NCBI GenBank assembly: GCA_026707665.1
Contig: JAPOWK010000084.1
Span: 23,392 to 87,391 of the forward strand
Length of the DNA stretch: 64,000 nucleotides
Origin: Chloroflexota bacterium
GTDB taxonomy: Bacteria; Chloroflexota; Anaerolineae; Aggregatilineales; Phototrophicaceae
Reading direction: 5' to 3'
Of the stretch, positions 16,847 to 26,103 are shown in pieces. The notes beneath the pieces were generated by a model. That model did not search any database. It saw only the letters and a program-made list of their open reading frames with translations, and was not told the origin of the DNA. The position numbers were made by a program, and so were the translations under genes. Each line of letters begins with the position of its first letter. Position 1 is the stretch's first letter.

Positions 16847-18490
16847 TCATTTGTCGATGGACTTCTCGGTGACGATAAACTGTAGCGGGATGCCGAGCAG
16901 GAGCCGCGTCTGCGCGACCAGCGTGGGCAAGGCGACCACCAGCAAGGTCAAAACCAGCATGAAGGGAATGCTTAAGAGCTCTAGAATGGACTCGCCAAAA
17001 GTGTAGGGCGAAAGACGCGGCGGACGAATGCGATAATCTTGAATCTGAAATACCACGACCAGAACAATCATGACAATGCCGGATATCGCGAGCAGAATCC
17101 AGGCGGGGTGGCTCGTGGCAATGCCTTCCACAACATAGGTGAGCTTGTCGCTGGCGGCCATCATGCCCTCCACCTTGATGGGGGCGATCTTGGGGTGAAA
17201 GAAAACGGGAAGTTGTGAACCGACCGTCAAGATTATCCAGCCGGCGCCCGCGAGCAGAATATCATGAGCGATGCGCAACAGCAGCTTGAAAGAGTCAAAT
17301 GATACAACCTGGGGATTCTCGATCAGCTTGGCGAGCATATATCCGACTTCTTTGCTGCCCCAGGCGTGTCGAAGAGTCTGGCTATAACGATTCTTAATCG
17401 ATTCGAATATATTGGATCCGGTTGTTGAATCCGCCAGGAAGGGCAGATAGATATGCTGCAATTTCACTAGCCCGCCAGTGGCGAAATAGGCTTTGATCCA
17501 CATATGCCATTCGTCGGCGATCACATCGGTATCCCAGTTGCCGCTCCGTTCGAGCAGCTGCAGGCTCAGCGAATATGAGGACATCGGCATCGCCATCCAC
17601 CAGGGCGCAGCCAGGTAAGCCAGTTCAAAGGCGGTTGCGTAGGTATTGATGATGCGCATCAGGGGATTGACTTGCCAGATATTGCCGTGATAACGAATCG
17701 GCGCCTGCCAAAATGTTCGATGTCGATCTGGATTGAGAGCGAAGTGATAGGTCAGCGCGGCGAAGTGCTTTTCATGCCAGCGCGTATCGGCGTCCATCGT
17801 CGTAAGTACATAGTTGTCGACATTCAGGTCTTCTTCGTCCACGACATTCTCAAAGAAGCGATTGATCGCCCAGGCGAGGTTTGCTGATTTGCACTGCATC
17901 TCCCCAATTAACCCGCGCGGGTGCACGGTAAAGTAAATGTCGGCGAAATGGGCGGCATACTGGCGGTGAAGGCTCTGCGCCATTTGATAGCTGTCCGGTT
18001 CCGCCGCTTCCATTGCCAGCAAGACCGAGATCTGTGAAGCCGCGTTTTCTTGCAAGCTCAATTGATCCAAGGTGCGAATTAATATTTTCATGGACTCGTT
18101 GTAAATTGGGATGATGACCAAGTGGTGAACACTGTCCCAATCGAGCGAATCCGGTCCCCGGTCTTGCAGATACTTTCTGTACCAGTCGATCGATTCCCAT
18201 TCTTTAATCTGGCGCATGCCCATGCCATTGGCGATGCCGGCGAGGAGAAATCGGATTGCTGAATAAGTTGCTACCAAAGCGGCGGTGAGCATAAGGGTCA
18301 GCGGGAAAGCGACCGCGCTGGCGATGGAAATCAGCAAAGCCAGCCAGGCGAGGAACCCTGGAATGCCGTCGAGAACGCGCTCGGGAATCGGTGGCAGCGG
18401 CGCGCCACCCCATAGCGAGCGCCCGACATCGGATGGTCGAGGCGGGCGGGGATTGCTTGATGTATAAGGCACAGCAACCCTAAGCGACAA
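16847..18490 (-). CDS. Membrane glycosyltransferase, family 2-like
   Basis: A 547-residue protein with two N-terminal membrane segments (about residues 47-90), a GT-A-like domain and four C-terminal membrane segments (about 380-535). In the catalytic part HHLVIIPIYNESMKILIRTL near 125 is the nucleotide-sugar start, and DNYVLTTMDADTRWHEKHF near 225 supplies a D-x-D. SGNWDTDVIADEWHMWIKAYF near 335 gives an ED-like acceptor motif. The layout resembles processive or polyprenol-linked family 2 glycosyltransferases. The sugar and acceptor are unknown. It stands alone, so context adds little. Confidence 0.7.
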   Translation of the reverse strand: MSLRVAVPYTSSNPRPPRPSDVGRSLWGGAPLPPIPERVLDGIPGFLAWLALLISIASAVAFPLTLMLTAALVATYSAIRFLLAGIANGMGMRQIKEWESIDWYRKYLQDRGPDSLDWDSVHHLVIIPIYNESMKILIRTLDQLSLQENAASQISVLLAMEAAEPDSYQMAQSLHRQYAAHFADIYFTVHPRGLIGEMQCKSANLAWAINRFFENVVDEEDLNVDNYVLTTMDADTRWHEKHFAALTYHFALNPDRHRTFWQAPIRYHGNIWQVNPLMRIINTYATAFELAYLAAPWWMAMPMSSYSLSLQLLERSGNWDTDVIADEWHMWIKAYFATGGLVKLQHIYLPFLADSTTGSNIFESIKNRYSQTLRHAWGSKEVGYMLAKLIENPQVVSFDSFKLLLRIAHDILLAGAGWIILTVGSQLPVFFHPKIAPIKVEGMMAASDKLTYVVEGIATSHPAWILLAISGIVMIVLVVVFQIQDYRIRPPRLSPYTFGESILELLSIPFMLVLTLLVVALPTLVAQTRLLLGIPLQFIVTEKSIDK

Positions 18491-18693
18491 ACAGAAATAC
18501 GTTTAAAGGGTAGAGCCTCTGGCTGGGCGCAATACAAACGGAACCCAATTGCAATCCTGGAAGCGGACCTCGCAAAAGATCGAGAGGCCGCAGCAAGAGG
18601 CAATCCACTTCGCCGTTATCATAACATAGCGGCGCTTGCTATCAAGTCAAGCGACAGCACTGGCGAATGCAGCATCCGCTGTTTCGACGCCCG

Positions 18694-19887
18694 CTATTTC
18701 GCGCCCTTGCCGCCTTTGATGCCTTGCTGGCTGGCGATGTCTACCAAGTTGGTCTTGTAGTCGTAGGTATTCCGGCGCTTTTCCGCGTGAGCATCACGGG
18801 CGAGTTGGACCAACTTCTGAACCAGGTCAGTCGACGTGTAGCCGTCTTCGCGCCACAGATAGAAAGCCAAAGAGCCCGGCATGCTGTTGATCTCGTTGAG
18901 AAACAGTTCGTTCTGGTCCGGTCGCACAAGATAGTCGATGCGAGCGATGCCACGGCCATCGACAGCTTTGAAAGCAGCGACGCTCGTTTGCTGGATTCGT
19001 CCCGTGAGCTCGGCGCTTATCGGCGCAGGCACAAGGCGTTCGGCGCTCTTCATGCCTTCGCTTCCCCGCAAGTATTTGTCTTCGTAGGACAGGAATTCGT
19101 CCCAAGAGACCGGCTGTTCCAAGGTAGAAGCTTCATAGTGGTCGCCGAATCCAATTACTGAGCAATTGATTTCGATGCCCTTTGTCACCGCTGGCTCAAT
19201 CAGTATGCGCCGATCGAAATTGGCGGCGATATCGATACTGGCGCGCAGCAGCGCCTCCGAATCCGCGCGTCCAATGCCGATGCTGGAGCCGAGAGTCGCT
19301 GGCTTCACGAAAAGCGGAAGCTCGAATCGGGCAAGCAAATCAGAAATGACGTCATCAGATCGGTCGAGCCAAGTATCACGGGTACACCAAAAGTCATCAA
19401 GCACTGGTATCCCCGCCTGCCGCAATACCGCCTTGGTCATGATCTTGTCATTAGCCAGCGCCGACCCGAGCGTGGCGTAGCCGACGTAGGGAATGTCGGC
19501 CAAGTCGAAGAGCCCTTGAATGCTGCCGTCCTCGCCGTGTGAGCCATGAAGCGCGGGAAAGGCGACATCAATGCGCCGTATCTCGCTCTTGCTGAAGCGC
19601 CCGGCTAGTGGATCGACAATCAGTCCATGGTGCCGCGTATCAGGGGACAAGAGGCAGGCGCGCACGCCCTCGTGGCGCTGAATATCGTCGTCCTGGAAGT
19701 TGTCCAGATCGCGCAGGGCATCGCCGGTGAACCAACGTCCATCGCGCGTTATATATACCGGGACAATGTCGTAGGCTTCTGCGGGAAAGGCGCTCATGAT
19801 CTGATGCCCGGTGACGATGGAGACATCATGCTCTACGCTGCGTCCGCCAAAAATGACGGCTATGGTGGTGCGGCGGCGACTGCTCAT
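18694..19887 (-). CDS. ddl: D-alanine--D-alanine ligase
   Basis: ATP-grasp ligase, 397 residues, making D-Ala-D-Ala for peptidoglycan. It has IFGGRSVEHDVSIVTGH at the N-terminus, FPALHGSHGEDGSIQGLFDL near residue 93 and PLFVKPATLGSSIGIGRADS near 170. The metal-binding end ELFLNEINSMPGSLAFYLW is near 325. The protein is longer than E. coli Ddl because of an insertion near residues 50-80 and a basic tail after 360, as in the VanA-like longer ligases. It lies 27 bases after the MurF-like gene, so the dipeptide maker and the ligase using it are cotranscribed. Confidence 0.93.
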   Translation of the reverse strand: MSSRRRTTIAVIFGGRSVEHDVSIVTGHQIMSAFPAEAYDIVPVYITRDGRWFTGDALRDLDNFQDDDIQRHEGVRACLLSPDTRHHGLIVDPLAGRFSKSEIRRIDVAFPALHGSHGEDGSIQGLFDLADIPYVGYATLGSALANDKIMTKAVLRQAGIPVLDDFWCTRDTWLDRSDDVISDLLARFELPLFVKPATLGSSIGIGRADSEALLRASIDIAANFDRRILIEPAVTKGIEINCSVIGFGDHYEASTLEQPVSWDEFLSYEDKYLRGSEGMKSAERLVPAPISAELTGRIQQTSVAAFKAVDGRGIARIDYLVRPDQNELFLNEINSMPGSLAFYLWREDGYTSTDLVQKLVQLARDAHAEKRRNTYDYKTNLVDIASQQGIKGGKGAK

Positions 19888-19914
19888 TGCGCGATCCTCA
19901 TCGACAGGTCATCT

Positions 19915-21561
19915 TCAATATGTATCGGGCAGGTCATTGAGAAAAAGCACGGTGTCGCCCGCTTTCAGGTTGTGCTGATACCAGTCTACCGACTCCTGCA
20001 GCGTCTCAACCACGCGAAGGCGCGACCGGTCAAAGGAGGTCGATTCGATCGCATCGACGATGGGCTGCGTTTGCGATTTTCCGACCAGAATGATATCGGT
20101 GGCGTGCTGGGCCGCCAATAAGCCCAGCTTTTGGTTCTCGGCCTCTTGCAGATCTCCCAGTTCAATCATGCCTGGCGTGATCAGCAAGCGCGCGCCCTTC
20201 TGGTGCAAGCCGAGGACGTTCAAAGCGCTGACGACTCCTTTTGGATTGGCGCTGTAGGCGTCATTGATGATGGTGATCCCGGACGCGGTCTGCTTCACGA
20301 CAAGTCGACTTTCGGCTGGCTGCAGGCTGCGGATGCGCCCCGCGATATCGCGCAGGGGAATCCCCTCGTGATAGGCGACAGCGATGCACAGAAGCAGGTT
20401 GGTTACGTTGTGTTCACCGACCACCTTCGTCGAGATATGCGCTCGCTCGCCAGATGAGGTGTGCGCGGCGGTAAACGATAAGCCCCCGAGCGTCGCTTTG
20501 ACATCGCTGGCGATCCAGGTGATGCCTTGCCCTTGCGCCCCTTCTTCCGTCAGCTCGCGGCTGACCGTTAGAATGGTCTTCGGATGGCCCGCCTCGGTCA
20601 TAGCGCGGACGTAGGGATTGTCCCAGTTCAAGACTGCAACACCGTCGGCCGGGGTGTTCTTGACGATCTCGTACTTCGCCCGGCGGATGTTGTCCAGCGA
20701 GCCGAAGCGCTCCAAATGCTGTGGTCCGACTTCGGTGACGATAGCGATATCAGGCGGCGTCAGTTGGCAGATTTGGTCGATCTCGCCTTCGACATAAGCG
20801 CCCATCTCGCATATGAAATACTCGCTGCGGTAGTCATCAGCCAGGTCCCGATTGATCGCCAGCGAGATTCCCATCAAAGTGTTGTAGCTCTTTGGCGTAG
20901 CGTAGGCGCTAAATCGGACGCTGAGAATGTCGCGCAGGAAGGTCTTGGTCGTCGTCTTGCCATAGCTGCCGGTGATTCCGATAATTTTGGGCTTGATCTG
21001 GTCCAGGGTGTCTGCCGCACTCCGCAGATATCGGCGGCGCAGCGCGCTTTCCACTGGCTGCAATATCCAGTTTCCCGCAACAAGCCACAATGGCGCGGCG
21101 AGGAAATGGATCAGACCGATTGCGCTGAAGGCAAATACAAGCAAGAAATCTATTTCGCCAAGAGGAATCGTGTCGAAGCCGGCAAACGCTGCGGCGAATC
21201 CCAGGACGCTCGCCAGCCAGGCGCCGGCCAGCAGCCGCTTCATTCTTGCTGTTGCAGCAAACGCTTGCTTGGTTTCGCGTTGACGTGGCGGAAAGACGGC
21301 GACAAGCGCGGCGAAGATGGCGACAATCTGTGGCACGATGCTGTCGGGCGCTTCCGCCAGCAGGCTCCCAATCGCCAAGCCGAGGATCCAGGCTGCGATG
21401 GGCCGCGCCGGCAGCGATCGCGAGCGCTCACCAAGAACCCAACGCAGATAGCGCCGGCTCAGATACTCTTCGATTTGATAGTAGCGCGCCTGCCGGTAAA
21501 TCCGCAGCCAGGCGCCAATCAGCCAGACGGCGGCCATTGGGGCGAGCAGAATCTCTGACAT
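19915..21561 (-). CDS. MurF-like ligase with N-terminal membrane domain
   Basis: A 548-residue Mur ligase. The ATP-binding loop IGITGSYGKTTTKTFLRDIL begins near residue 195. FICEMGAYVEGEIDQICQL (near 250) and TIINDAYSANPKGVVSALN (near 428) are MurF landmarks. The first ~190 residues are not the usual MurF substrate-binding domain: they contain about five hydrophobic segments (near 4-21, 57-91, 110-129, 138-165). The enzyme should therefore be membrane-bound. Pairing with ddl 27 bases downstream fits addition of D-Ala-D-Ala to the peptide stem. Whether it is the cell's main MurF or acts on a lipid-linked substrate is open. Confidence 0.82.
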   Translation of the reverse strand: MSEILLAPMAAVWLIGAWLRIYRQARYYQIEEYLSRRYLRWVLGERSRSLPARPIAAWILGLAIGSLLAEAPDSIVPQIVAIFAALVAVFPPRQRETKQAFAATARMKRLLAGAWLASVLGFAAAFAGFDTIPLGEIDFLLVFAFSAIGLIHFLAAPLWLVAGNWILQPVESALRRRYLRSAADTLDQIKPKIIGITGSYGKTTTKTFLRDILSVRFSAYATPKSYNTLMGISLAINRDLADDYRSEYFICEMGAYVEGEIDQICQLTPPDIAIVTEVGPQHLERFGSLDNIRRAKYEIVKNTPADGVAVLNWDNPYVRAMTEAGHPKTILTVSRELTEEGAQGQGITWIASDVKATLGGLSFTAAHTSSGERAHISTKVVGEHNVTNLLLCIAVAYHEGIPLRDIAGRIRSLQPAESRLVVKQTASGITIINDAYSANPKGVVSALNVLGLHQKGARLLITPGMIELGDLQEAENQKLGLLAAQHATDIILVGKSQTQPIVDAIESTSFDRSRLRVVETLQESVDWYQHNLKAGDTVLFLNDLPDTY

Positions 21562-21651
21562 GCTTCACCCTGCTTTGTCAACGCACAGTCATTATAGACG
21601 TGAACCGACTGGACGGAAAAGCGAGCGGCGCCGCGCTTTGATTTTGGAAGG

Positions 21652-22431
21652 CTACGCGCTTCGATAGAGGGCATCCATGATGCTGGCGGTTCTATCGGGG
21701 AATTCGAGATAAGCGTAGTGCCCGGCGCCATCATGGAGGATCAGCGCGGCATCAGGAATGGCGGCTTCCAGCTTCCGTCCCATCCAAAGCGGCGTCTCCT
21801 GGTCTTCGTCTCCCCAGATCAGTATGGTCGGGACGGTGACCCGTTTCGCGTGGTCCAGCAAGTCTTGGTTGACAACATTGATCAGCGTTTGCCGCAAGAC
21901 GGGCGAGGCTTTGCGGTAGTCGTCCGAGCCGAATCGCTGATTGTAGCTATTCCGCAGCGCCTCCGCCGCTGACTTCACGCCGATCTTCTCAAGGCCGCGC
22001 CTCAGCGACTTGTAGGCGCTCAATCGCAAACGAGTCTGAGTCGACCCTTCGATCTTGATGCCGGCGCTGTTCGACAATACCAGACTGCAAATGCGGACAC
22101 TGTGATCTGATCCCAGAATCAGCCCGATGCGCCCACCGAGAGAGTGTCCAAAGTAGTGGATTTTGTCGATGCCGTGGTGATCCAGGTATGCGAGACAAAA
22201 TGCCGCGTAGTCGAATATGGTGAATGGCTCGTTCGGTTCAGCGCTGCCGCCGAAACCAGGCAGATCAATTTGGTAGCAGCGATATCCCAGACGGCTCAGG
22301 CGGAGAGAGAGGGGCGCCAGAAGTTCGATGCTAGCGCCCCACCCGTGTACCATCAGTATCGGCGTTCCATCACCGACAATGGCTTCTCTTATTCGAATGC
22401 CGTTGATGACGACATTGCCGCATTGGCCCAC
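21652..22431 (-). CDS. Alpha/beta hydrolase
   Basis: A 259-residue alpha/beta-hydrolase fold protein. The oxyanion segment is PILMVHGWGASIELLAPL near residue 25, and the nucleophile elbow is HYFGHSLGGRIGLILGSDHS near 95. The acid lies in LIWGDEDQETPLWMGRKL near 210, and the His in LHDGAGHYAYLEFPD near 240, so the triad is complete. No signal peptide. It lies six bases after the radical-SAM gene on the same strand and may be cotranscribed with it. Substrate unknown. Confidence 0.85.
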   Translation of the reverse strand: MGQCGNVVINGIRIREAIVGDGTPILMVHGWGASIELLAPLSLRLSRLGYRCYQIDLPGFGGSAEPNEPFTIFDYAAFCLAYLDHHGIDKIHYFGHSLGGRIGLILGSDHSVRICSLVLSNSAGIKIEGSTQTRLRLSAYKSLRRGLEKIGVKSAAEALRNSYNQRFGSDDYRKASPVLRQTLINVVNQDLLDHAKRVTVPTILIWGDEDQETPLWMGRKLEAAIPDAALILHDGAGHYAYLEFPDRTASIMDALYRSA

Positions 22432-22437
22432 AACGGA

Positions 22438-24360
22438 TTAGCCGATTGCGCTGAGCGGAATGGCGACCTGACGAGCGCGTTTTCGTTCGCTGATCGGTGT
22501 CACCGGCGGGCATTCCCAAGCCATATCCTCGGTGGTGGAGCGTTCCTTGGCGAATTTGGGCAATATCCCGCAAGCGAAACACTTGTCACGGCAATCAACT
22601 CGCGTCTCGCGCTTGATGCTCATCAAGTAATCCTCGCGCAGGAACTTCTTGTGTATCCCGACATCAATATGATCCCAGGGGAAGACTTCGTCCAGATCGC
22701 GCTCGCGGAAGTTATAAAAGTCCGGATCGATGCCCAGTTCAGCGAAAGCGCGCAGCCATTTTCCGTGCCGGTGCTGATCCTGCCAGGCATCGAACTTGCA
22801 GCCTAGTTCCCAGGCGCGTCGAATTACCGGTCCCAGCCGGCGATCGCCGCGGCTGAGCCAGCCTTCAAACTCGCTGTCTTCATAGTTGTTCCAGCGCAAA
22901 TGCATGCCGCCGCGCCGCATCTGCTGTTTCAACAAGCGCTGCTTGCGATCGACACTCTCCCGTGTATCTTGCGGCGCCCATTGAAAGGGCGTGTGGGGCT
23001 TGGGGATGAAGGTGCTGACGCCGACGTTCAGCGTCGCTTTCTTGCCCAGAATCCGAGTGCCTTCATTCAGCGTCTTGACGCACAAGTCGATAATCGCCTG
23101 CACATCGTCAAGGGTCTCCTCCGGGTGGCCAATCATGAAGTAGAACTTGATGGTGCGCCAGCCGCGCGAGTAGACGTCACGCGCCGTTTGGAGCACCTGT
23201 TCATCGGGCACATACTTGTTGATCAAATCGCGCATTTTCTCGGTCGCCGCTTCCGGCGCGAAGGTGAAGCCGCTGCGGCGCGTTCCGCCAATCTTTTCCA
23301 GCAGATCAGCGCTGGCGCTTTCGATGCGCAGGCTCGGCAAGCTGAGGCTGAGGCCGGCGTCCTTGTATACGCGATTGACTTCTTCCGCCAGTTCTTCCAC
23401 CCAGACATAGTCTGAGGATGAGAGACTGAGCAGGCTAATCTCTTCAAAACCGGTATGCTGGACGATTTCGGCGATGGCCGCCATGATCTCTTGAACGGGT
23501 CGCTCGCGAACCGGGCGCGTCACCATGCCCGCGTGGCAGAAGCGGCAGCCGCGCGTGCAACCACGCATGATTTCGATTGGCGCGCGATTATGCACGGTGT
23601 CAATATTGGGTACGATGAACTTGGTGAAGGGCTTGGGCAATGTGATGACGATGCGTTTCAAGACTCGGGCGGGGATGCCCGGCTCGTTGGGTACTATCGA
23701 GTGGACGGTGCCATCACCGTTATATTCCACGTCATAGAATCGCGGCACATACATGCCTTGAATCTTGGCGATTTCGCGTAGTTGCTGGTGACGGCGCAGA
23801 CCTCGCAGCCGGCCGACGGCTCGGGCGATTTCGACGATGATCTCTTCGCCCTCGCCAATGACAAAGGCATCGATAAAGTCGGCCATCGGCTCGGGATTGA
23901 AGCAGGCGTGCCCGCCAGCGATGACCAACGGATAGCGCTCGTCGCGCTCTCGACTAAGCAGCGGCAGCCCGGCCAGATCGAGCAGGTTGACCGCGTTGGT
24001 ATAGAGCTGCTCATAAGGCAGGCTGATACCCAACAAGTCGAAATCACGCAGTGGATGTTTGGTCTCCAGCGAGAAGAGCGGAATCTCACCCTGGCGCATC
24101 ACCGCTTCCATGTCCAGCCAGGGCGAGAAGACGCGTTCCGCCAGCATATCGGGCTGCTGGTTCACCTGATCGTAGAGGTTCATGATGCCCAGGTTGGACA
24201 TGCCCAAGTCGTAAATGTCGGGGAAGGCCAGGGCGACCTTGACATCGGCGCGCTCCCAGTTCTTGACGACGCTATTGTACTCACCGCCGACATAGCGACC
24301 GGGTTTCTCCACACTCAGCAGGTGGCGTTCCAGTTGGCTTTCAATGCGCCGCGGATCCAT
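22438..24360 (-). CDS. TIGR03960-family B12-binding-like radical SAM protein
   Basis: A 640-residue radical SAM enzyme. The cluster motif is IMRGCTRGCRFCHAGMV (Cys-x3-Cys-x2-Cys) near residue 267. The region before it (GISLPYEQLYTNAVNLLDLA, VIAGGHACFNPEPMADF) resembles a cobalamin-binding domain, and later blocks include GFTFAPEAATEKMRDLINK and FYFMIGHPEETLDDVQAII. A Cys pair near the end (RDKCFACGILPKF) may bind metal. The family is usually found next to a TIGR03936 protein, which is present here 1.7 kb away. Function is unknown, though a tRNA or rRNA modification has been guessed. Upstream starts at 24378 and 24468 are less likely because they extend beyond the usual N-terminus. Confidence 0.85.
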   Translation of the reverse strand: MDPRRIESQLERHLLSVEKPGRYVGGEYNSVVKNWERADVKVALAFPDIYDLGMSNLGIMNLYDQVNQQPDMLAERVFSPWLDMEAVMRQGEIPLFSLETKHPLRDFDLLGISLPYEQLYTNAVNLLDLAGLPLLSRERDERYPLVIAGGHACFNPEPMADFIDAFVIGEGEEIIVEIARAVGRLRGLRRHQQLREIAKIQGMYVPRFYDVEYNGDGTVHSIVPNEPGIPARVLKRIVITLPKPFTKFIVPNIDTVHNRAPIEIMRGCTRGCRFCHAGMVTRPVRERPVQEIMAAIAEIVQHTGFEEISLLSLSSSDYVWVEELAEEVNRVYKDAGLSLSLPSLRIESASADLLEKIGGTRRSGFTFAPEAATEKMRDLINKYVPDEQVLQTARDVYSRGWRTIKFYFMIGHPEETLDDVQAIIDLCVKTLNEGTRILGKKATLNVGVSTFIPKPHTPFQWAPQDTRESVDRKQRLLKQQMRRGGMHLRWNNYEDSEFEGWLSRGDRRLGPVIRRAWELGCKFDAWQDQHRHGKWLRAFAELGIDPDFYNFRERDLDEVFPWDHIDVGIHKKFLREDYLMSIKRETRVDCRDKCFACGILPKFAKERSTTEDMAWECPPVTPISERKRARQVAIPLSAIG

Positions 24361-24466
24361 AATAGACGCGCTAACCATTTCTGCCTGTCGTTTACTGCGC
24401 GCGTTCGAGTATAACCTATGGCAGTTCCAATGTATAGCGATTCTAGCGGCAGGGAGCGCGATTCGC

Positions 24467-24964
24467 ATGAACCCTCAGCAGGTTTCGACACTGTTCGATT
24501 ATCACTACGCTTCGTTTGACAGAATTCGGCTGTGTGCCGCCGCGCTGTCTCAGGACCAGTTCGTCGCCGGTTCGAGCTATTCGGTCGGCTCGGTCCGCAA
24601 TCAGCTGGCACATTGTTTGATGGTCGACAATCGCTGGCTGGCTCGGCTGAATGGGCAGCGGCCGCCGGAAATGGAATACGCGGATTTCCCCGATCAAGCG
24701 ACTCTGTGGCGCGAATGGGACAAAGTCCGGCAGCAGGTGATGGCCTACGTCAATCGATTAAACGCGGAGCAACTTGACGAAGTCGTCGACTTGCAATTCC
24801 CCGATCGTGGCGGATTGCGGCGCAGTCGTCGCTGGCAAATCCTATTTCACATGGTGAATCATGGCACCGATCACCGGGCGCAGATCCTGGCGCTTCTTGG
24901 TGGTTTCGGCGCGGCGACCTTTGAACAGGATCTGATCCTGCATCTTTGGTCAACAGAACAATAG
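24467..24964 (+). CDS. DinB-family protein
   Basis: A 165-residue four-helix-bundle protein of the DinB/YfiT type. It shows the three-His metal-site pattern: a His in VRNQLAHCLMVDNRWLARL near residue 47, and HMVNHGTDHRAQILALL near 130. Members are putative metal-dependent thiol transferases or hydrolases; the real substrate is not known. GGGAG precedes the ATG at 24467. It is transcribed divergently from the radical-SAM gene and ends four bases before the end of psuG. Confidence 0.85.
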   Translation: MNPQQVSTLFDYHYASFDRIRLCAAALSQDQFVAGSSYSVGSVRNQLAHCLMVDNRWLARLNGQRPPEMEYADFPDQATLWREWDKVRQQVMAYVNRLNAEQLDEVVDLQFPDRGGLRRSRRWQILFHMVNHGTDHRAQILALLGGFGAATFEQDLILHLWSTEQ

Positions 24965-24968
24965 GGCG

Positions 24969-25880
24969 CTACGGCCGGCTCAATTCGCGGGCGATCTCAC
25001 CAGCGATACGCGCATTGTTGATGAGCAAGGCGATATTCGCCGCCATTGAAGCGCCCTTCGTCAGTTCGCTTACGCGACCGAGCACATAGGGCGTGATGTC
25101 CTTGCCGCCGATCGCCGCTGCCTCCGCATCGCGCGTCGCCTGGGCGATGGCGGCCTCGGCAATCTCCAGCTCGAGCTCATGTTCAGCGGGAACCGGCACA
25201 GCAACCAATATACCGTTCTGAGCGCCCAAAGCCTCGGCCGCTCGAATGATCGCCGCTGCCTCCGCCGCCGACTCAATGCGCTGATCGATCGGCAGGTCCG
25301 TCCGTCCAGAGTAGAACGCTGGCAGTACATCCGTCTGGTAGCCGAGTATAGGTACGCCATTCGTTTCAAGCGCCTCGAGAGTCAAGGGCAGATCCAGAAT
25401 CGATTTGGCTCCTGACGAGACGACCGTGACTGGCGTTCGTCCGAATTCAGTCAGATCGGCCGAAACGTCGTGGGGCTGACCGCGGTGCACGCCACCGATG
25501 CCGCCGGTCGCGAAGAGCTTGATTCCCGCCATTTTGGCGACGATCATCGTGCCAGCGACGGTCGTGGCGCCGTACTGACCCAAGGCGGTGGCGATGGCCA
25601 GGTCGCGGCGGCTGCATTTGCGCACCTGAGCGGCCGGCATTCGCGCCAGCGATTCAATTTCGTCAGCGCTGATGCCAACGGTGATCGCTCCTTGGAGAAT
25701 GGCGATGGTCGCCGGCACTGCTTCGGCTTCGCGTACAGCAGCTTCCATCGCGAGCGCCGTCTCCACGTTTGTCGGGTGGGGCAGGCCGTGCGTGATTAGG
25801 GTCGATTCGAGGGCGACGACGGGCGCCCCGCCTTGCAGGGCGGCTTTCACTTCGGGGCTAATGGTCAAAGGCAAGGTCAT
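24969..25880 (-). CDS. psuG: Pseudouridine-5'-phosphate glycosidase PsuG
   Basis: A 303-residue glycosidase that cleaves pseudouridine 5'-phosphate to uracil and ribose 5-phosphate. Diagnostic blocks are VALESTLITHGLPHPTNVET near residue 22, the loop with TIAILQGAITVGISADEIE, GTMIVAKMAGIKLFATGGIGGVHRG near 112-135 with its catalytic Lys, and FYSGRTDLPIDQRIES near 203. The usual partner kinase psuK is not adjacent. It sits between the two radical-SAM-linked genes. Confidence 0.94.
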   Translation of the reverse strand: MTLPLTISPEVKAALQGGAPVVALESTLITHGLPHPTNVETALAMEAAVREAEAVPATIAILQGAITVGISADEIESLARMPAAQVRKCSRRDLAIATALGQYGATTVAGTMIVAKMAGIKLFATGGIGGVHRGQPHDVSADLTEFGRTPVTVVSSGAKSILDLPLTLEALETNGVPILGYQTDVLPAFYSGRTDLPIDQRIESAAEAAAIIRAAEALGAQNGILVAVPVPAEHELELEIAEAAIAQATRDAEAAAIGGKDITPYVLGRVSELTKGASMAANIALLINNARIAGEIARELSRP

Positions 25881-25905
25881 GCAAGTGTCTTTCCTCTGTC
25901 GTTAG

Positions 25906-26041
25906 GCGGGAGGGCGAGACAAGTCTCGCCCCTACGGTTTGCGATGTGGCGGGCTGCCCAGTGGCTCGCCCCTACGGATTGGGATTGACGGGAGGGCGAG
26001 ACAAGACTCGCCCTTACAGTTTGCGTTGTGGCGGGCTGCCT
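25906..26041. repeat. Interspersed palindromic repeat, family B, two direct copies
   Basis: Two similar units of about 52 bases (25906-25959 and 25990-26041) contain GGGCGAGAC-AA-GTCTCGCCC, a nearly loopless perfect 9-bp inverted repeat, followed by CCTACGGTTTGCG-like sequence and GTGGCGGGCTGCC. A partial unit (CTCGCCCCTACGGATTG) lies between them. A third relative is at 40759-40789. The gap 25881-26103 holds no gene. Confidence 0.8.
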
Positions 26042-26103
26042 GAAAAGCTGCGAATATCGCGCAGACACGGATCGCCGACACCGACCGCCAGGCGAGCGAC
26101 GAA

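Noticed and set aside
25906..26041. CRISPR-like array
   Set aside because: Only two units with unequal spacing and a recognisable third copy elsewhere; a dispersed palindromic repeat explains it better.
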